From NCBI RefSeq assembly GCF_963583255.1, contig NC_084807.1, forward strand, positions 28,656,381-28,720,380: a stretch of DNA of 64,000 nucleotides. The letters run 5' to 3'. Of the stretch, positions 23,381 through 33,587 are shown one piece after another. Position 1 is the stretch's first letter; each line of letters opens with the position of its first letter. Source of the stretch: Pyrus communis. Taxonomy: Eukaryota > Streptophyta > Magnoliopsida > Rosales > Rosaceae. The notes under the pieces are model-generated. The model did no database searches and was not told where the DNA came from. It was given only the letters and a program-made list of their open reading frames with translations. A program made the position numbers and the translations under genes.

Positions 23381-23543
23381 ATTATGCACAACCTAATCCT
23401 TTCTAAATCCTCTATATAATCCACCATCCATCCTCACAAATCTCACACCAAAATTCTCAAGATCTCTATCATTATTCATAGTTTCTGCTTCCTTATTCAC
23501 AAAAATCTGTATCATTATTCATAGTTTCTGTTTCTTTCTTTCA

Positions 23544-23795
23544 ATGTCTTCTTCTTCTTCCTCAAGGATGATGTGGGAATTCAATCAGGAAGAGGAAGAA
23601 TTGTTTAACGAATCAGAAGCAATGTTCAATCACCAGGGGGTAAGAAATGAGAGGGAAGAGGATGAGGAGCGTCAAATGAGAAATGACGAAGTAAGAAAGG
23701 GCAGAGCCTTACATTCCCGTCGAGTCATCCAAGCTGCGGCTCAGATCTGCAGGCCCAGCCGTTCCGGAAACCTTAATAGAAGCAGGCAACGATGA
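23544..23795 (+). pseudogene. Truncated Harbinger transposase N-terminus (83 aa)
   Basis: The frame begins MSSSSSSRM and matches the first part of the 468-aa transposase through a basic RALHSRRVIQAAAQI segment, then stops at TGA 23793-23795. The nuclease domain with its D, D and E residues is deleted. What follows (23800-23940) is AT-rich and leads into the end of the opposing ORF1. Confidence 0.82.
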
Positions 23796-23947
23796 GGCAG
23801 AGGGTAATTCTTAGTATAAATAACTTACCAAATTAATTTAAATAAATATTCAAGAAATTAGAAACAACATAAATAATACAAACAATAAATAATAAATTAC
23901 AACCCAAAGTGATTGGAAAATTATGGGCTCCGATTACAAAAAGTACT

Positions 23948-25253
23948 CTATTCATCATCACTTAACCAATTTGTGGTGCTAGGATGATCTTCTCTTGTGG
24001 TGCTAGAACCACCTTGGCTTGCTATCGTTTCTCTTGCACGCCTCCTTCGCACCACGTCCACTTTCTCTGACTTCCAAAAAAATTTAGAATTTAGAGACTT
24101 CCCTTCTAAAGACATGTTCATAATCTCACGATCTTGTTGAGCCCGTCTTTCTTCTCTAACATGTTCCCTTTCTTGCCTAAGTAGCTCTCTTTCTCTCTCA
24201 TTAGCATAAAATTCTCTCTCAACAGCTGCTGCTTTTGCTGCCTCTCTAGCCTTATCAGCCTCTTATTTCGCCATTTCCCTCGCCAAAGTCAATTTACCTT
24301 GGCGAGTAAGTTCTTCCATGAACTTTGCATAATCATTCTTGGAAGCACCCCCTTTTCTCTTTGAAGCCTTCTTACCTTCAGGCCTAATTGGATAACGGGT
24401 CAAACCCGACGCTTGTTCAGGGAGGGGCATTTCGGACACTTCTTCTGCATCATCTTCATGAACATGATCGGGTGTAGCGTGTAGAGGGGTGCTGTTCATG
24501 TGCACTTCTGGACCGACTGACACAACTCTAAATTTAGGACAATCTTTGACAATATTCCAACATTCCCACCGGTTGAATGATTTATTTTTGCTTTTGGTTT
24601 TGGCAGCGTACCAAGCTTGTGCTTGAAGTTCCTACACAATAAAAATAAGTAACAAATAAATAATTATAATGAAAATAAGTAACAAATAAATAATACAATT
24701 GGCTAAGTAAATAATACAAATAAATAATTATAATGAAAATAATATAAACAACATAATTATAATGTAAGTCGGTAACAAATAAATAATACAAACCATAAAT
24801 AATAAATTATGTAGGTAACAAATAAATAATACAAACAATAAATAATAAATTTTGTATGTAACAAATAAATAATACAAACAATAAATAATAAATTATGTAG
24901 GTAACAAATAAATAATGCAAACAAATAATTATAATGTAAATTTGGGTATCAAATAAATAATATATTGTTACCTGATCCGAGTAATTTTCCCCACTTCGAA
25001 TATTACTACTAGCTTGTGCCAAAGCGTCTCTCCACGTACTAAACGATTGGCTAAGTAATTTCCAACGACTGGACATCGATTCTTTGGTTCTTTTCCCACC
25101 AATTTTCTCAAGAAAATTGGTATGAATAAGACTCCACATTTCTCGCAACTGCATCTCATTACCCGTAAGCGAACTATGAGTAACTTCAACCCAGCTAGTA
25201 CACAATGCAACATCTTCAATAAGCGACCAATTCGTACCTGCACCAGTAGTCAT
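23948..25253 (-). pseudogene. Harbinger ORF1 (Myb/SANT-like) with one premature TAA
   Basis: Exon 1 is 25253-24972 and exon 2 starts at 24631, joined in phase 0 like the homologue at 11808-13065. The Myb/SANT domain (NWSLIEDVALCTSWVEV, WKLLSQSFSTW) and the basic KKASKRKGGASKND linker are kept. A TAA at 24265-24263 interrupts exon 2; past it the same frame stays open through the coiled coil and an RRRRARE motif to a stop at 23950-23948. The intron holds (AAATAAT)n-like AT repeats. Confidence 0.85.
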
Positions 25254-26010
25254 TTTGTTGAAAAAAATGGATTCAAACTTTGAGACAAAGAAAGGAATGT
25301 GATTGAAAGTAGTTGAGAAAATATGAAATTGTTGTGTAAGGTAGATGATAATGAGAAGGTATTTATAGAAAAGTAAAAACAATTTTTTTTCAGATTTTTT
25401 TTTGAATTTTTTTGAATTTTTTACAATTTTTTAAAAATTTTTATTCAATTAATTAATCTCTGCCTTTAGATATAAAAAAATTTGAATTCCAACACTCCAG
25501 ATTGTGCCACGTGTCACAACAATAACTTTTCTTAATTTTAAAACTGTTTTTTTTTTATTTTTTTATAAAGAATATTAATATCCACCGTTGATCTCAGATC
25601 GAACGGTGGATATTAAATCTGATTCTTTTCTTTTTTTTTACCGTTGAGATCGAACGGTCCACATTAAGTGACCGTTGAGATCTAACGGACCGTGGGAAGC
25701 CACGTGGCTTCCCAACGGTAACTGACAGACTCTTTTTTTTTCTGATTTTTGTGTCGGCGACGCGCCCCCAAACGCGGGTGGGGTGCACGCGCCTCACACA
25801 AAAAAAATTAAATATTGCGCTGACGCCAGCCTGGCGTCATCATGACGTCACGTCCACCTCGGGCTCTAGGGCTGGCAATCCCCCACGGACCCGGAGCTCG
25901 GGCCTCCACCATCCATCGGGCTGGCCCACACTGGAGCTGATCGCCTGGCCCTCGGGCCGTTGTTCCGTCCACCTTCCCCCGAGCAAAAAGCCACGCTGGG
26001 CTTGCTCTTA

Positions 26011-26519
26011 GGCAAAAAGAGCCGACGTTATGACCATCAACAAAGGCCAGGACAGCCCACGCGGGGCCCGCGCCAGTCAGCAACTCAGGACAGAGGAATT
26101 CTCTGCGGGCCGCACGACAAGCAGGGGTTCTACACTTTACATTGGCGGGCCGCCTCCTGGGTTCTGATCCAGTATGACGCTCCAGATACATCCCTTTTAA
26201 ATCCAAAGGCTCAAATTCAATTTAATCATTTTTAACAGTAATAAAAACGATCCATCGGCTTAAATTTAAATCCAACGGTCAAAATCACATCATTAATTAA
26301 TCCAAATCAAATCCAACCCAAAACTCACCAAAACTCTATAATTACCCATCCATTTGTTCACTAATCCATGAAAAAAATTCAATTTTCTCAACAATTTCTT
26401 TTGTTTAGAATTTAAATTTTCTAACATTGAAGTGTTTGCAAAAATAAATAATATAGATTACACAAAATCTAATTCCTAAATTACCAGCAAAAAAGAAAAG
26501 GTTGTTTTATACACACCCT
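26011..26519. other. GC-rich to AT-rich spacer beside the second Harbinger element
   Basis: 26011-26180 is GC-rich and resembles Harbinger subterminal sequence (GGGCCCGCGCCAG, ATCCAACGGTC near 26270), so it may be the remnant of a further element. No gene. Confidence 0.45.
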
Positions 26520-27480
26520 ACATTTTCAATAAATTGTTGATTGTCAATAGATATACTGTGTACCATGGATTTCGCGAGCACCACCAAAAAGAGTAAAAGA
26601 ACTTCTTTCTGAACTTTATATGTTTTGAATTATGATTCGTAAGGGAATCGAGAAATATTCCAAAATTAAATGGTGGTGAGGCACCATCTGGAGTATCTAA
26701 CGGCCAATGCTCGTTTAGAAATGTTGTATTTCTTGAAGTAGTAGTTTGACGCCCGCAGTAGAAAGTATTCATACATCTAATAGGGTCTGAACTACGATTT
26801 TCACAAGCACTGTGCCAGCATAATGTCTCTCATTGATTAGAAAAGACATACCCAAAAGCTCCAGGTATCTACAAAAGTAACAAATTCATAATCAAATTAA
26901 TTTTCAATTAAGGAATATGTAATGCATTATGCAGGACAATGCTATCAGTTTTTACATTAACTAAATCGAACAAACAAAAAGTTGTCTTGCAATTTTCATG
27001 ACGAAAGTAAGTTTGAGGGTATGTATAATACGAAACACGCAAACAAAATTCAAAGTTAGTCCAAGGTTTCTAAAAGAAGGTTTCAGCCGGCAAAAGTGAA
27101 TACAATATTATAATGAAATGATAATCCAGACGAAACTTACGTGACTGGCAAAAATGTTGAGAAAAAAATTGAATAAACCTTTAACCAAAATTCCAGCAGT
27201 ATTTCGAAGTTCATTGGACAACCTGTGAATTTGACATATCCTTGGTAGATATTGATCAAGAATGAAGATATTCAGAACCTTTTTATGTTTCACATATCTA
27301 ATGCCTCTCATATGGTAAAAGTAAATATTATCAGCAGCTAGAAAAGAGAAATAAATAGGAGTTAGAAGTCCACTAATTACAACTAACTGGTTAAGAATAA
27401 CTGCACAAATTGCTAGATGTTTCATGCAGATGATGATGTTATTTATCGATTCCGGTAACCCTTTCGAAAACAAATCATCA
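26520..27480 (-). pseudogene. Copy E1: CNGC remnant with exons 4 and 3 joined to the 5' flank
   Basis: Exon 4 (26868-26564) has the family length of 305 nt but meets an in-frame TGA about 12 codons in. Exon 3 (27337-27141) is 197 nt, one base short of copy C, giving a frameshift. Upstream of exon 3 the sequence goes within about 80 bp into the 5' flank shared with copies C and F (GATGATGATGTTAT near 27430), so exons 1 and 2 are deleted. Nothing matching exons 5-7 was found downstream. Confidence 0.78.
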
Positions 27481-27820
27481 AAGTTCTACTTATTAATATA
27501 TATGCAGTTGGTTTGGACTAATTAGTGTTTCGTTTAGACGAGCGGTTTGAGTTCCTTTATTATAATAAGAGACTAAGACTACACATATTAGTTTGATTTT
27601 TCTTTTGGTCGAATCAAACCTTTGTGCGCAGTTTGACTCAAATAAGAGACTAAGGCTATAAATAATAATTTGATGATCAAGCTTTATGTGTAGTTTACTT
27701 ACTTAATCTTCAGTTTTTCTCTTTGTTTAATTTTCAGTTCTCATAATGCAAGGTCGATTTTCTTATAAAAAAAAGGTAGTTGATTAGATTAGGTTATATG
27801 ATAAACAACAAATAGAATAT

Positions 27821-28245
27821 GAGTTTTAATCATAAATGGTCTCTAAAATGGACTCACCCCATCAAGATGGTTTATGAAACTGAAAATTTATCAATATAGT
27901 CTCTAAAAATGAGTGTCGCAAGTCAATGTGTTCCTTCCACAATTTTGTCAAAAATTCTATTATGTGCTGATACATAACTAGGTCCCACAAATTTAATTAA
28001 ATATTATCATTTGAATAAAAAAAATTTATCTAATATTTTTAATTCACATGACAATGTTTAATTAGATTTGTGGGATCTAGTTATGTGTCACGTTAGCACA
28101 TAGCAAACTTCTGACATAATTGTGATAGAAAGATCATATTGATTTGTGACATCCATTTTCAAGAACTACATTGATCAATTTTCAATTTCAGAGATCTTGT
28201 TGATTGAGTGGATCAATTTCGGGCACAAGTTATAATAAAACCCCA
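27821..28245. mobile_element. Foldback MITE (about 425 bp) between E1 and E2
   Basis: The two halves are inverted copies of each other over nearly the full length (for example TAACTAGGTCCCACAAATTT against AGATTTGTGGGATCTAGTTA). No coding potential. Confidence 0.75.
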
Positions 28246-28319
28246 TAAAAATTTGAATGGGAATCACAAATATCTCAATTACATCTTTTAAAGAAAGTTT
28301 CAGCCCGCAAAAGTGAATG

Positions 28320-29713
28320 CAATATTATAATGAAATGATAATCGAGGCGAAACTTACATTACTGGTAAGAATGTAGTGAAAAAAATTGAATAAACCTTTA
28401 ACGTAAATTCTAGCAGTCTTTTGAAGTTAATTTGACAATCGGTGAATTCGACATGTCCTTGGTAGATATTGACCAAGAAGGAAGATATTCAGAACCTTTT
28501 TATGTTCCACATATCCAGCGCCTCTCATATGGTAAAAAGTAAGTACCATCAGTAGCTAAAAAAGAGAAATAAATAGGAGTTAGAAATCCACTAATTACAA
28601 CTAGCTGGTTAAGAATAACTGCACAAAAAAAATTTGACTTCAGTTTCTCTTACTTGTGGTATAAGAAGAAGAGCGAGAAAATCATTTACGATGGAGAAAG
28701 ATAACCATGACATATCCTGAACTTTCACATGGTAGTAAATTTTATATATAAAAGGTATAGTGAAAATAATATCTTTGAGTGATCACAACACAAGAACAGT
28801 AGTTTTCAGTTTTTTGTCCATTTGAAGGCACTTGTTATCTTGATCAATGATTAAATGTAAAGAGGATCTAGTGAGACGGCAATCACACAGGACATAACAA
28901 ATATCACCCTTATATAAAAAACCAACAACACCTTTTGGGGTCACAAGCTTCACCAAAAAGTTTTGGACAAAAATGCTCCCAAAACAAAAAATTTCAAAAG
29001 CAACCCAAAATAATACACCAAATAATGCAGGGATATTTTTGTCATTTTAACTGTGTTTTTTTAATAATTAATTCTTTTTGTACATCTTTTTTCTTTTTCT
29101 TTTTTAATTAGTACCTCACAATAGGCTAGCAATAATGTGATTCAATCAGTTGTTCATTAAATATTATTTTCTCTATTTTTTAATACGTTCAAAACATTTT
29201 AAGAGGCGTGTAACACTAGTTATAAAAAATATCTTTCGCACGGGCATAATAATGTGGTTAAATTAGTTGTCAAATGATTTTTTTTTTTTTTTTGAACAAA
29301 CGATATTATCTACACTAAAAGGGAGAGGGCGGACTTAGCTTTACAGTGGGCAAGCAATATTGTGATTCAATCAGTTATTTATTAAATATCATTTTATCTA
29401 TTCTAAATGTCAATTCAATTGAATGTAGATGGAAATTGAAAGACCGATTTTATTATGTGAATTCAGCTGCTTTGATTGGCTTGTGAGGGGTTTTTTCTAA
29501 CATGATCTAAGATTATTAAAAAAATGTCTTATGCAAGCACGTGGGCGCATGCATAAAGGCTAGTAAAGGAAGAAAAGGGAGTATGTGAAAGAATTTCCCC
29601 TGTTCATCACGCATTCCCTTTATTAAGGCATATAATGCCATTGTAATCATTGGTTTCAGATGTACTGTAACAGATCTTGAAATGACACTAAAAGAACAAA
29701 TTTCACCCATCAA
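28320..29713 (-). pseudogene. Copy E2: CNGC remnant with exons 3 and 2, exon 2 split by a Helitron-like insert
   Basis: An exon 3 match lies at about 28556-28350 and the 3' half of exon 2 (S1 to S3) at about 28903-28656. The 5' part of exon 2 (residues like KPMITMALYALIKGMRDEQG) is displaced to about 29672-29575. Between them is the element at 28904-29563. Several small indels break the frame, and the linker seen in copy C is shortened. Exon 1 and exons 4-7 are absent; homology to C ends near 29710. Confidence 0.75.
28904..29563 (+). mobile_element. Helitron-like insert in CNGC exon 2 of copy E2
   Basis: It shares most of its body with 56079-56772 (CTTATATA start, CAAAAGCAACC, ATTCAATCAGTTGTTCATTA, TATCTTTCGCACG) and ends AAAGGCTAG before T. 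The exact left end is ambiguous because copy C also reads ATATCA there. It carries an inserted SINE-like 3' fragment at 29285-29345. Confidence 0.72.
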
Positions 29714-30284
29714 ATCGAGACAGATCCTTAATAAATACCCAACCTACGAAATTTATAGAGATCTTAAGAGAGTAATCCCAATTAGATCGTGAATTATCTA
29801 GAAGGGAATCTAGGTTAAGATATCTAATCCTCGTAGGATTATGATTACTTGCCAAATCCCTAAGATATTCTAATTTGACTTGAACTAGGGTTTCCTTACT
29901 TGGAGACATGTAATACCTGTAGCTGAGTGGTTGTTTGACCACACGCTACGACAAGTCCGCTCATCGAAATAGCTTATTTTGATTTTGACTAGGAAGCCTA
30001 ACTAGTCAAATAGTGTAGATGCATTATGAAAGCATGTAGGTTTATTTGTTAATTATTACAAGGTTCAAGGTAGCCCGCCATTGAAAGGTTCATGATAGCC
30101 CGCCAACGTAAAAACGTTGGATTATCCATTAGTATTTGACGGGCACAGGTAACCCACCAACGTGGAAAATGAAGTAAAGGTGTCGATCACGTCGGAGTAG
30201 GTAGCTGTCTTTTTGTGTTTCTCGGGGTTAGTGGGATGTCTAGGATTTGACAGAAGTTGCGCTTTTTGTCTTGTTATAAATCTC

Positions 30285-30420
30285 TTCCGGACCACTAACC
30301 CTTTTTAACTACTGTTTGGTCTTTTTTCTTGCTTGGTGCTTTTCCTTGGTTTTGCCTCCTTTGTTGTTCTCGACAGGGTTCTGCCCTTTTTAATACATTC
30401 TCCTTTTGGACCAAAAAAAG
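30285..30420 (+). repeat. LINE-like 3' tail copy with short poly(A)
   Basis: A TTTTTCTTGCTTGGTGCTT...TTGTTGTTCTCGACAGGG...CCTTTTGGACCAAAAAAA sequence resembles a truncated LINE 3' UTR. Similar tails lie at 60290-60440 and 63330-63486. Each is next to the same dispersed repeat. Confidence 0.6.
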
Positions 30421-30751
30421 GGTTGGAGTAGCTACTAGCTAGCTCATGGGAATATTTTTAGGCCACCCTTAAATGATGGTTATGTGCATCATATTTTTTA
30501 TTATTGTTAGATGAATTTAAATCTTGAGTATGTGTAAGAGATAGATACAAATTTCAAAATTTTAACACATCCAATAATAATAAGTAGGTAGTGAGTATTA
30601 CAACCACTTGAAAGTGGTGAGCAAAAATGCATCCAACTAATGTTGGCATGTGACACATGTATGACACGTGTGTGGGACCCACAAACCTAATTATTTTATG
30701 AATTTGGATTCTTCGCATGTTTTTTTCTTCAAAACTACACAAAGCTTGCCA

Positions 30752-30893
30752 CTTAGTACTATGGTCTAATGCTATTTATGTTCACTTGTAAGTGAGAGGT
30801 CTTATGATAGATTCTCACCAAAAGCGAATTTGAACACATTATTATTAATCCATTATGAGACTTAAACCACTCCCGACTCCCCACCTTAAATAG
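30752..30893 (+). repeat. SINE-like copy, tail truncated
   Basis: Contains GTAAGTGAGAGGTCTTATG, GATTCTCACCAAAAGCGAAT and TTATGAGACTTAAACC, then abuts a Harbinger-like end (GCAACTCCAACGTTG) near 30894. Confidence 0.55.
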
Positions 30894-31160
30894 CAACTCC
30901 AACGTTGAGTGTCTTCTAATCCATTGGGCTCCGGGTGAGCCCAGTTTCTCCCCCAGTCGATTATCAACCAGCCCAGCCCTCAAGCCAAATGATGCAATGC
31001 TGAAGTCAGTGACGTCAACCACTATTAAAAAGTTAAAACAAAAATTAATTAAAAGTACCAAAAAAAATTATACAAAAATTAATTAAAAATACAAAAAGTA
31101 GTTCTTGCACCTTACAACACATTTCAATATTTTCAAATACTTTCAACTAATTTTTTTTAT
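30894..31160. repeat. Harbinger-like MITE fragment
   Basis: GCAACTCCAACGTTGAG resembles the TIRs at 11090 and 22908. A GC-rich part and ACACATTTCAATATTTTC, also found near 11740 in the full element, follow. The other end was not found. Confidence 0.5.
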
Positions 31161-31449
31161 TATTATCCGAAATTATAAATAAAAATATACTTTTTGAGAT
31201 GCACTTAGACAATTACTCTTGACTAAGGGAATTGAGTTGCCTATAGCCCATGGGTTTTAATAGCAACAGGGCTTTTAATCGCAGTGTTTTTTCCCCCACA
31301 ACACTATACAAGGCTTTTAATCCTAGCCATTGAAATTCATCTGATGCCCCTCAATCTGCCTCGTAATTTTAATGATTCCAAATTTACTTGGTTTAATTTT
31401 TATCACCCCTTCACAACTGCCCACGACTGTCCACTTAGAATTCGGTGCC

Positions 31450-31600
31450 ATGGTTGCCCTCCTGTTCTTTTCCCTCCCTCTTCAGTCTTCTCACTAACCT
31501 GTCGGCGGAAGAGGACCTAACTCCGTTGAATAATTATCCAACGCAGCCATGGAAAATTCCTTCATACCAAGAAGGTTTTTTGTTTTTTAAAGAAAAAGAA
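31450..31600 (+). pseudogene. Broken first exon of an unrecognised secreted-type protein
   Basis: ATG at 31450 reads MVALLFFSLPLQSSH then a stop. Relative to the copy at 63857, about 7 bp are inserted within the hydrophobic leader and 3 bp are lost soon after. Beyond that, the other frame reads NYPTQPWKIPSYQE, close to HYPTQTWKFLQTK in the 63857 copy. Homology between the two ends near 31580. The upstream region (30640-30745 and 31284-31440) also matches. Confidence 0.55.
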
Positions 31601-31987
31601 AGCTTAAATAACAGAACCTTTAGGACAATCAGTACACATAAGACATAACATCAAAGTGCAAGGCATTTTTCACAATGGCAGCCACAATATTAAACCGAAG
31701 GAGATCTCGGAATTTCAATTATTTTTGGGTGTTATTATCTACATACTTATTTTTACTTCTTACATATTTTTTTGATTTTCAATTGTCGGATCAAATAAAT
31801 TAAGGAAAATCAACAAATAAAAGCAATAGATATAAGTATATAGCATTACCCTTATTTTTTTTCATTTTTATGTTTTGATTAATTTCATCATTGACGACTT
31901 GACTTGGTGGATAAGAGTATTGGTTGACGACTTGACTCTTTTTATGGAAACAATTGACGACTTGATTTTGGTAGTTATTTTATTATA

Positions 31988-32135
31988 GGGATGTGCTATT
32001 CACACACCTCATTTTACTTCTCACACACCCCTTGATAATTTCTGTCTGTTGATATTCTTCAATTTATCTGATCCGACAACCGATAATTAAAGAATTATGT
32101 GAGAAGTAAAATGGGGTGTGTGAATATCACACCCC
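31988..32135. mobile_element. MULE-type MITE with 9-bp target duplication
   Basis: The 148-bp element has inverted ends GGGATGTGCTATTCACACACC and GGGGTGTGATATTCACACACC. It is flanked by TTTATTATA on both sides (31979-31987, 32136-32144). Confidence 0.88.
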
Positions 32136-32144
32136 TTTATTATA

Positions 32145-33261
32145 TTGCTATAGATAATGTAGAAAATTGCTCGTTTGCCAAGTGTGAAACCTAACGAGCG
32201 TCTAACGGTATCAGCCAATATTTTGTTTGATGTTAATTTGATGCTTTTGTCCCCTCGTGGAGAAAATTGCTTGGCTTTTCCCTCAATTGGGCAATCAAAC
32301 AATTTGTCTCAAATTTTGTTGCACTCGTGTTCTAACAGTTCCTGTTTAGAGTAGTCTAGGCCTTGCTTAAGTGTTAGGTCACCGTCACGATTAATATCTA
32401 AGTATTTAATAAAAAGTAAAGAGCATCCAGACTTCCTTTAGACATGGTAATCGTGTTGTGTTTGCCGTATTTGTGTCGTTTTAGTGATATATCATATATC
32501 TTTGGTTGGGCCCAAAATTACACAATCGACCCAAGCGATCGATGCCGTTGAGTAAGTGAAGTTCTAACCGTTAGATGACTTAATAAGGATAATTTTTAGT
32601 TATTATTAGGGAATAATATTGTGATTTTTCAGACATGGTAATATTCCTTAATAATATGTTAAATTATTCTGACTTGGTTTGATCTTAAAATCTAGCTGGT
32701 TTGATTTGTATTCTGAGGCGTTACAAATATTCTTCCATGCATGATGCATATGTGTGTGGGTGAGGGACTTTACATGCAATTCATGTTTGCGTGGAGTGAT
32801 CAGCACAAAGACACTTAAAAGGGATTAGCATGTTCTGCATGGATGAAGTTGGAACTTGACCAAGCAAAGAGTTGGTGATGATTATCATCGAAAAGTGGTA
32901 ATCATGGTGCCATCTGAAATGAGGTATAAGTTGAAATGGACATGGTCTCTCTTGGGGCATGCGAAAGATAGAGGTGGTAAGGAATACAATAATATTCTTT
33001 TGTTTTCCTATATGATCAAAACAACCATATACATTGAATGTTGCCAATAATCTAGTCAAAAAAAGATTGCATAAAGATAAATCTTTGAAAGCCGAATTTG
33101 ATGGAAGGTCAGGTTCTCAAGTTGACAGCAGGTTTTGATTGATGTGATATGGTGTGGGGTTAGCAACAGATAAAGACTCTGAGTCACAGTGCAATTGGGA
33201 TTGGTTTCCACGACTTGAGCATGCGGGTCTCTATAAATACCAGAGTCGCAGACAACATTAA
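32145..33261. other. Spacer downstream of CNGC copy B, nothing recognised
   Basis: No protein similarity or repeat recognised. Short open frames (32781-33059 minus, 32856-33050 plus) overlap each other and lack coding features. Confidence 0.45.
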
Positions 33262-33587
33262 GGAGGTCCAATTCAAAAAGGTCTAGACCTACTTAGGCAC
33301 TCACCTAGACCTGCTGAGGCACCGGCCTAGACCGCCTAGACACCCGCCTAGCCCATCCAGACCCACCTAAACACCTGCCTAAATTGCAACTCATTTAGAT
33401 AGAAAATAGATAACTTTCCTTTTGCATTTTATTGTTTCCAATAAATTGTAAGGGACTTATTAAACACTCAAATAAACACATATTATATGTTTGTTCCTCA
33501 TGTTTTCGTTATATTCCAATACTTTATAATATATATGTCATCCGCCTAGACTCTGCCTAACTGCCTAGGCGCTAGGCCCCAGCACGC
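33262..33587. repeat. Repeat with GCCTAGRC-rich ends at the 3' end of CNGC copy B
   Basis: Both ends carry many CCTAGAC, CCTAGGCG and AGGTCTAGACC motifs in opposing orientations, with an AT-rich centre, as in plant hAT-like MITEs. Its inner edge supplies the last codons and the stop of copy B. Exact borders are uncertain. Confidence 0.55.

Larger units (their letters stand above)
22908..26007. mobile_element. Internally deleted PIF/Harbinger element
   Basis: A 3.1-kb element with TIRs GAGCAACTCCAGCG (left) and GAGCAAGCCCAGCG (read inward from the right) and TTA on both sides (22905-22907, 26008-26010). Relative to the element at 11090 it is inverted: the transposase end is at the left and ORF1 at the right. 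Most of the transposase is deleted and ORF1 has one nonsense codon. The left flank is a dispersed repeat, but the right flank does not continue it, so the right side may be rearranged or border another element. Confidence 0.88.

Noticed and set aside
25751..26235. GC-rich overlapping frames on both strands
   Set aside because: They come from the GC-rich subterminal part of a Harbinger element; no recognisable protein.
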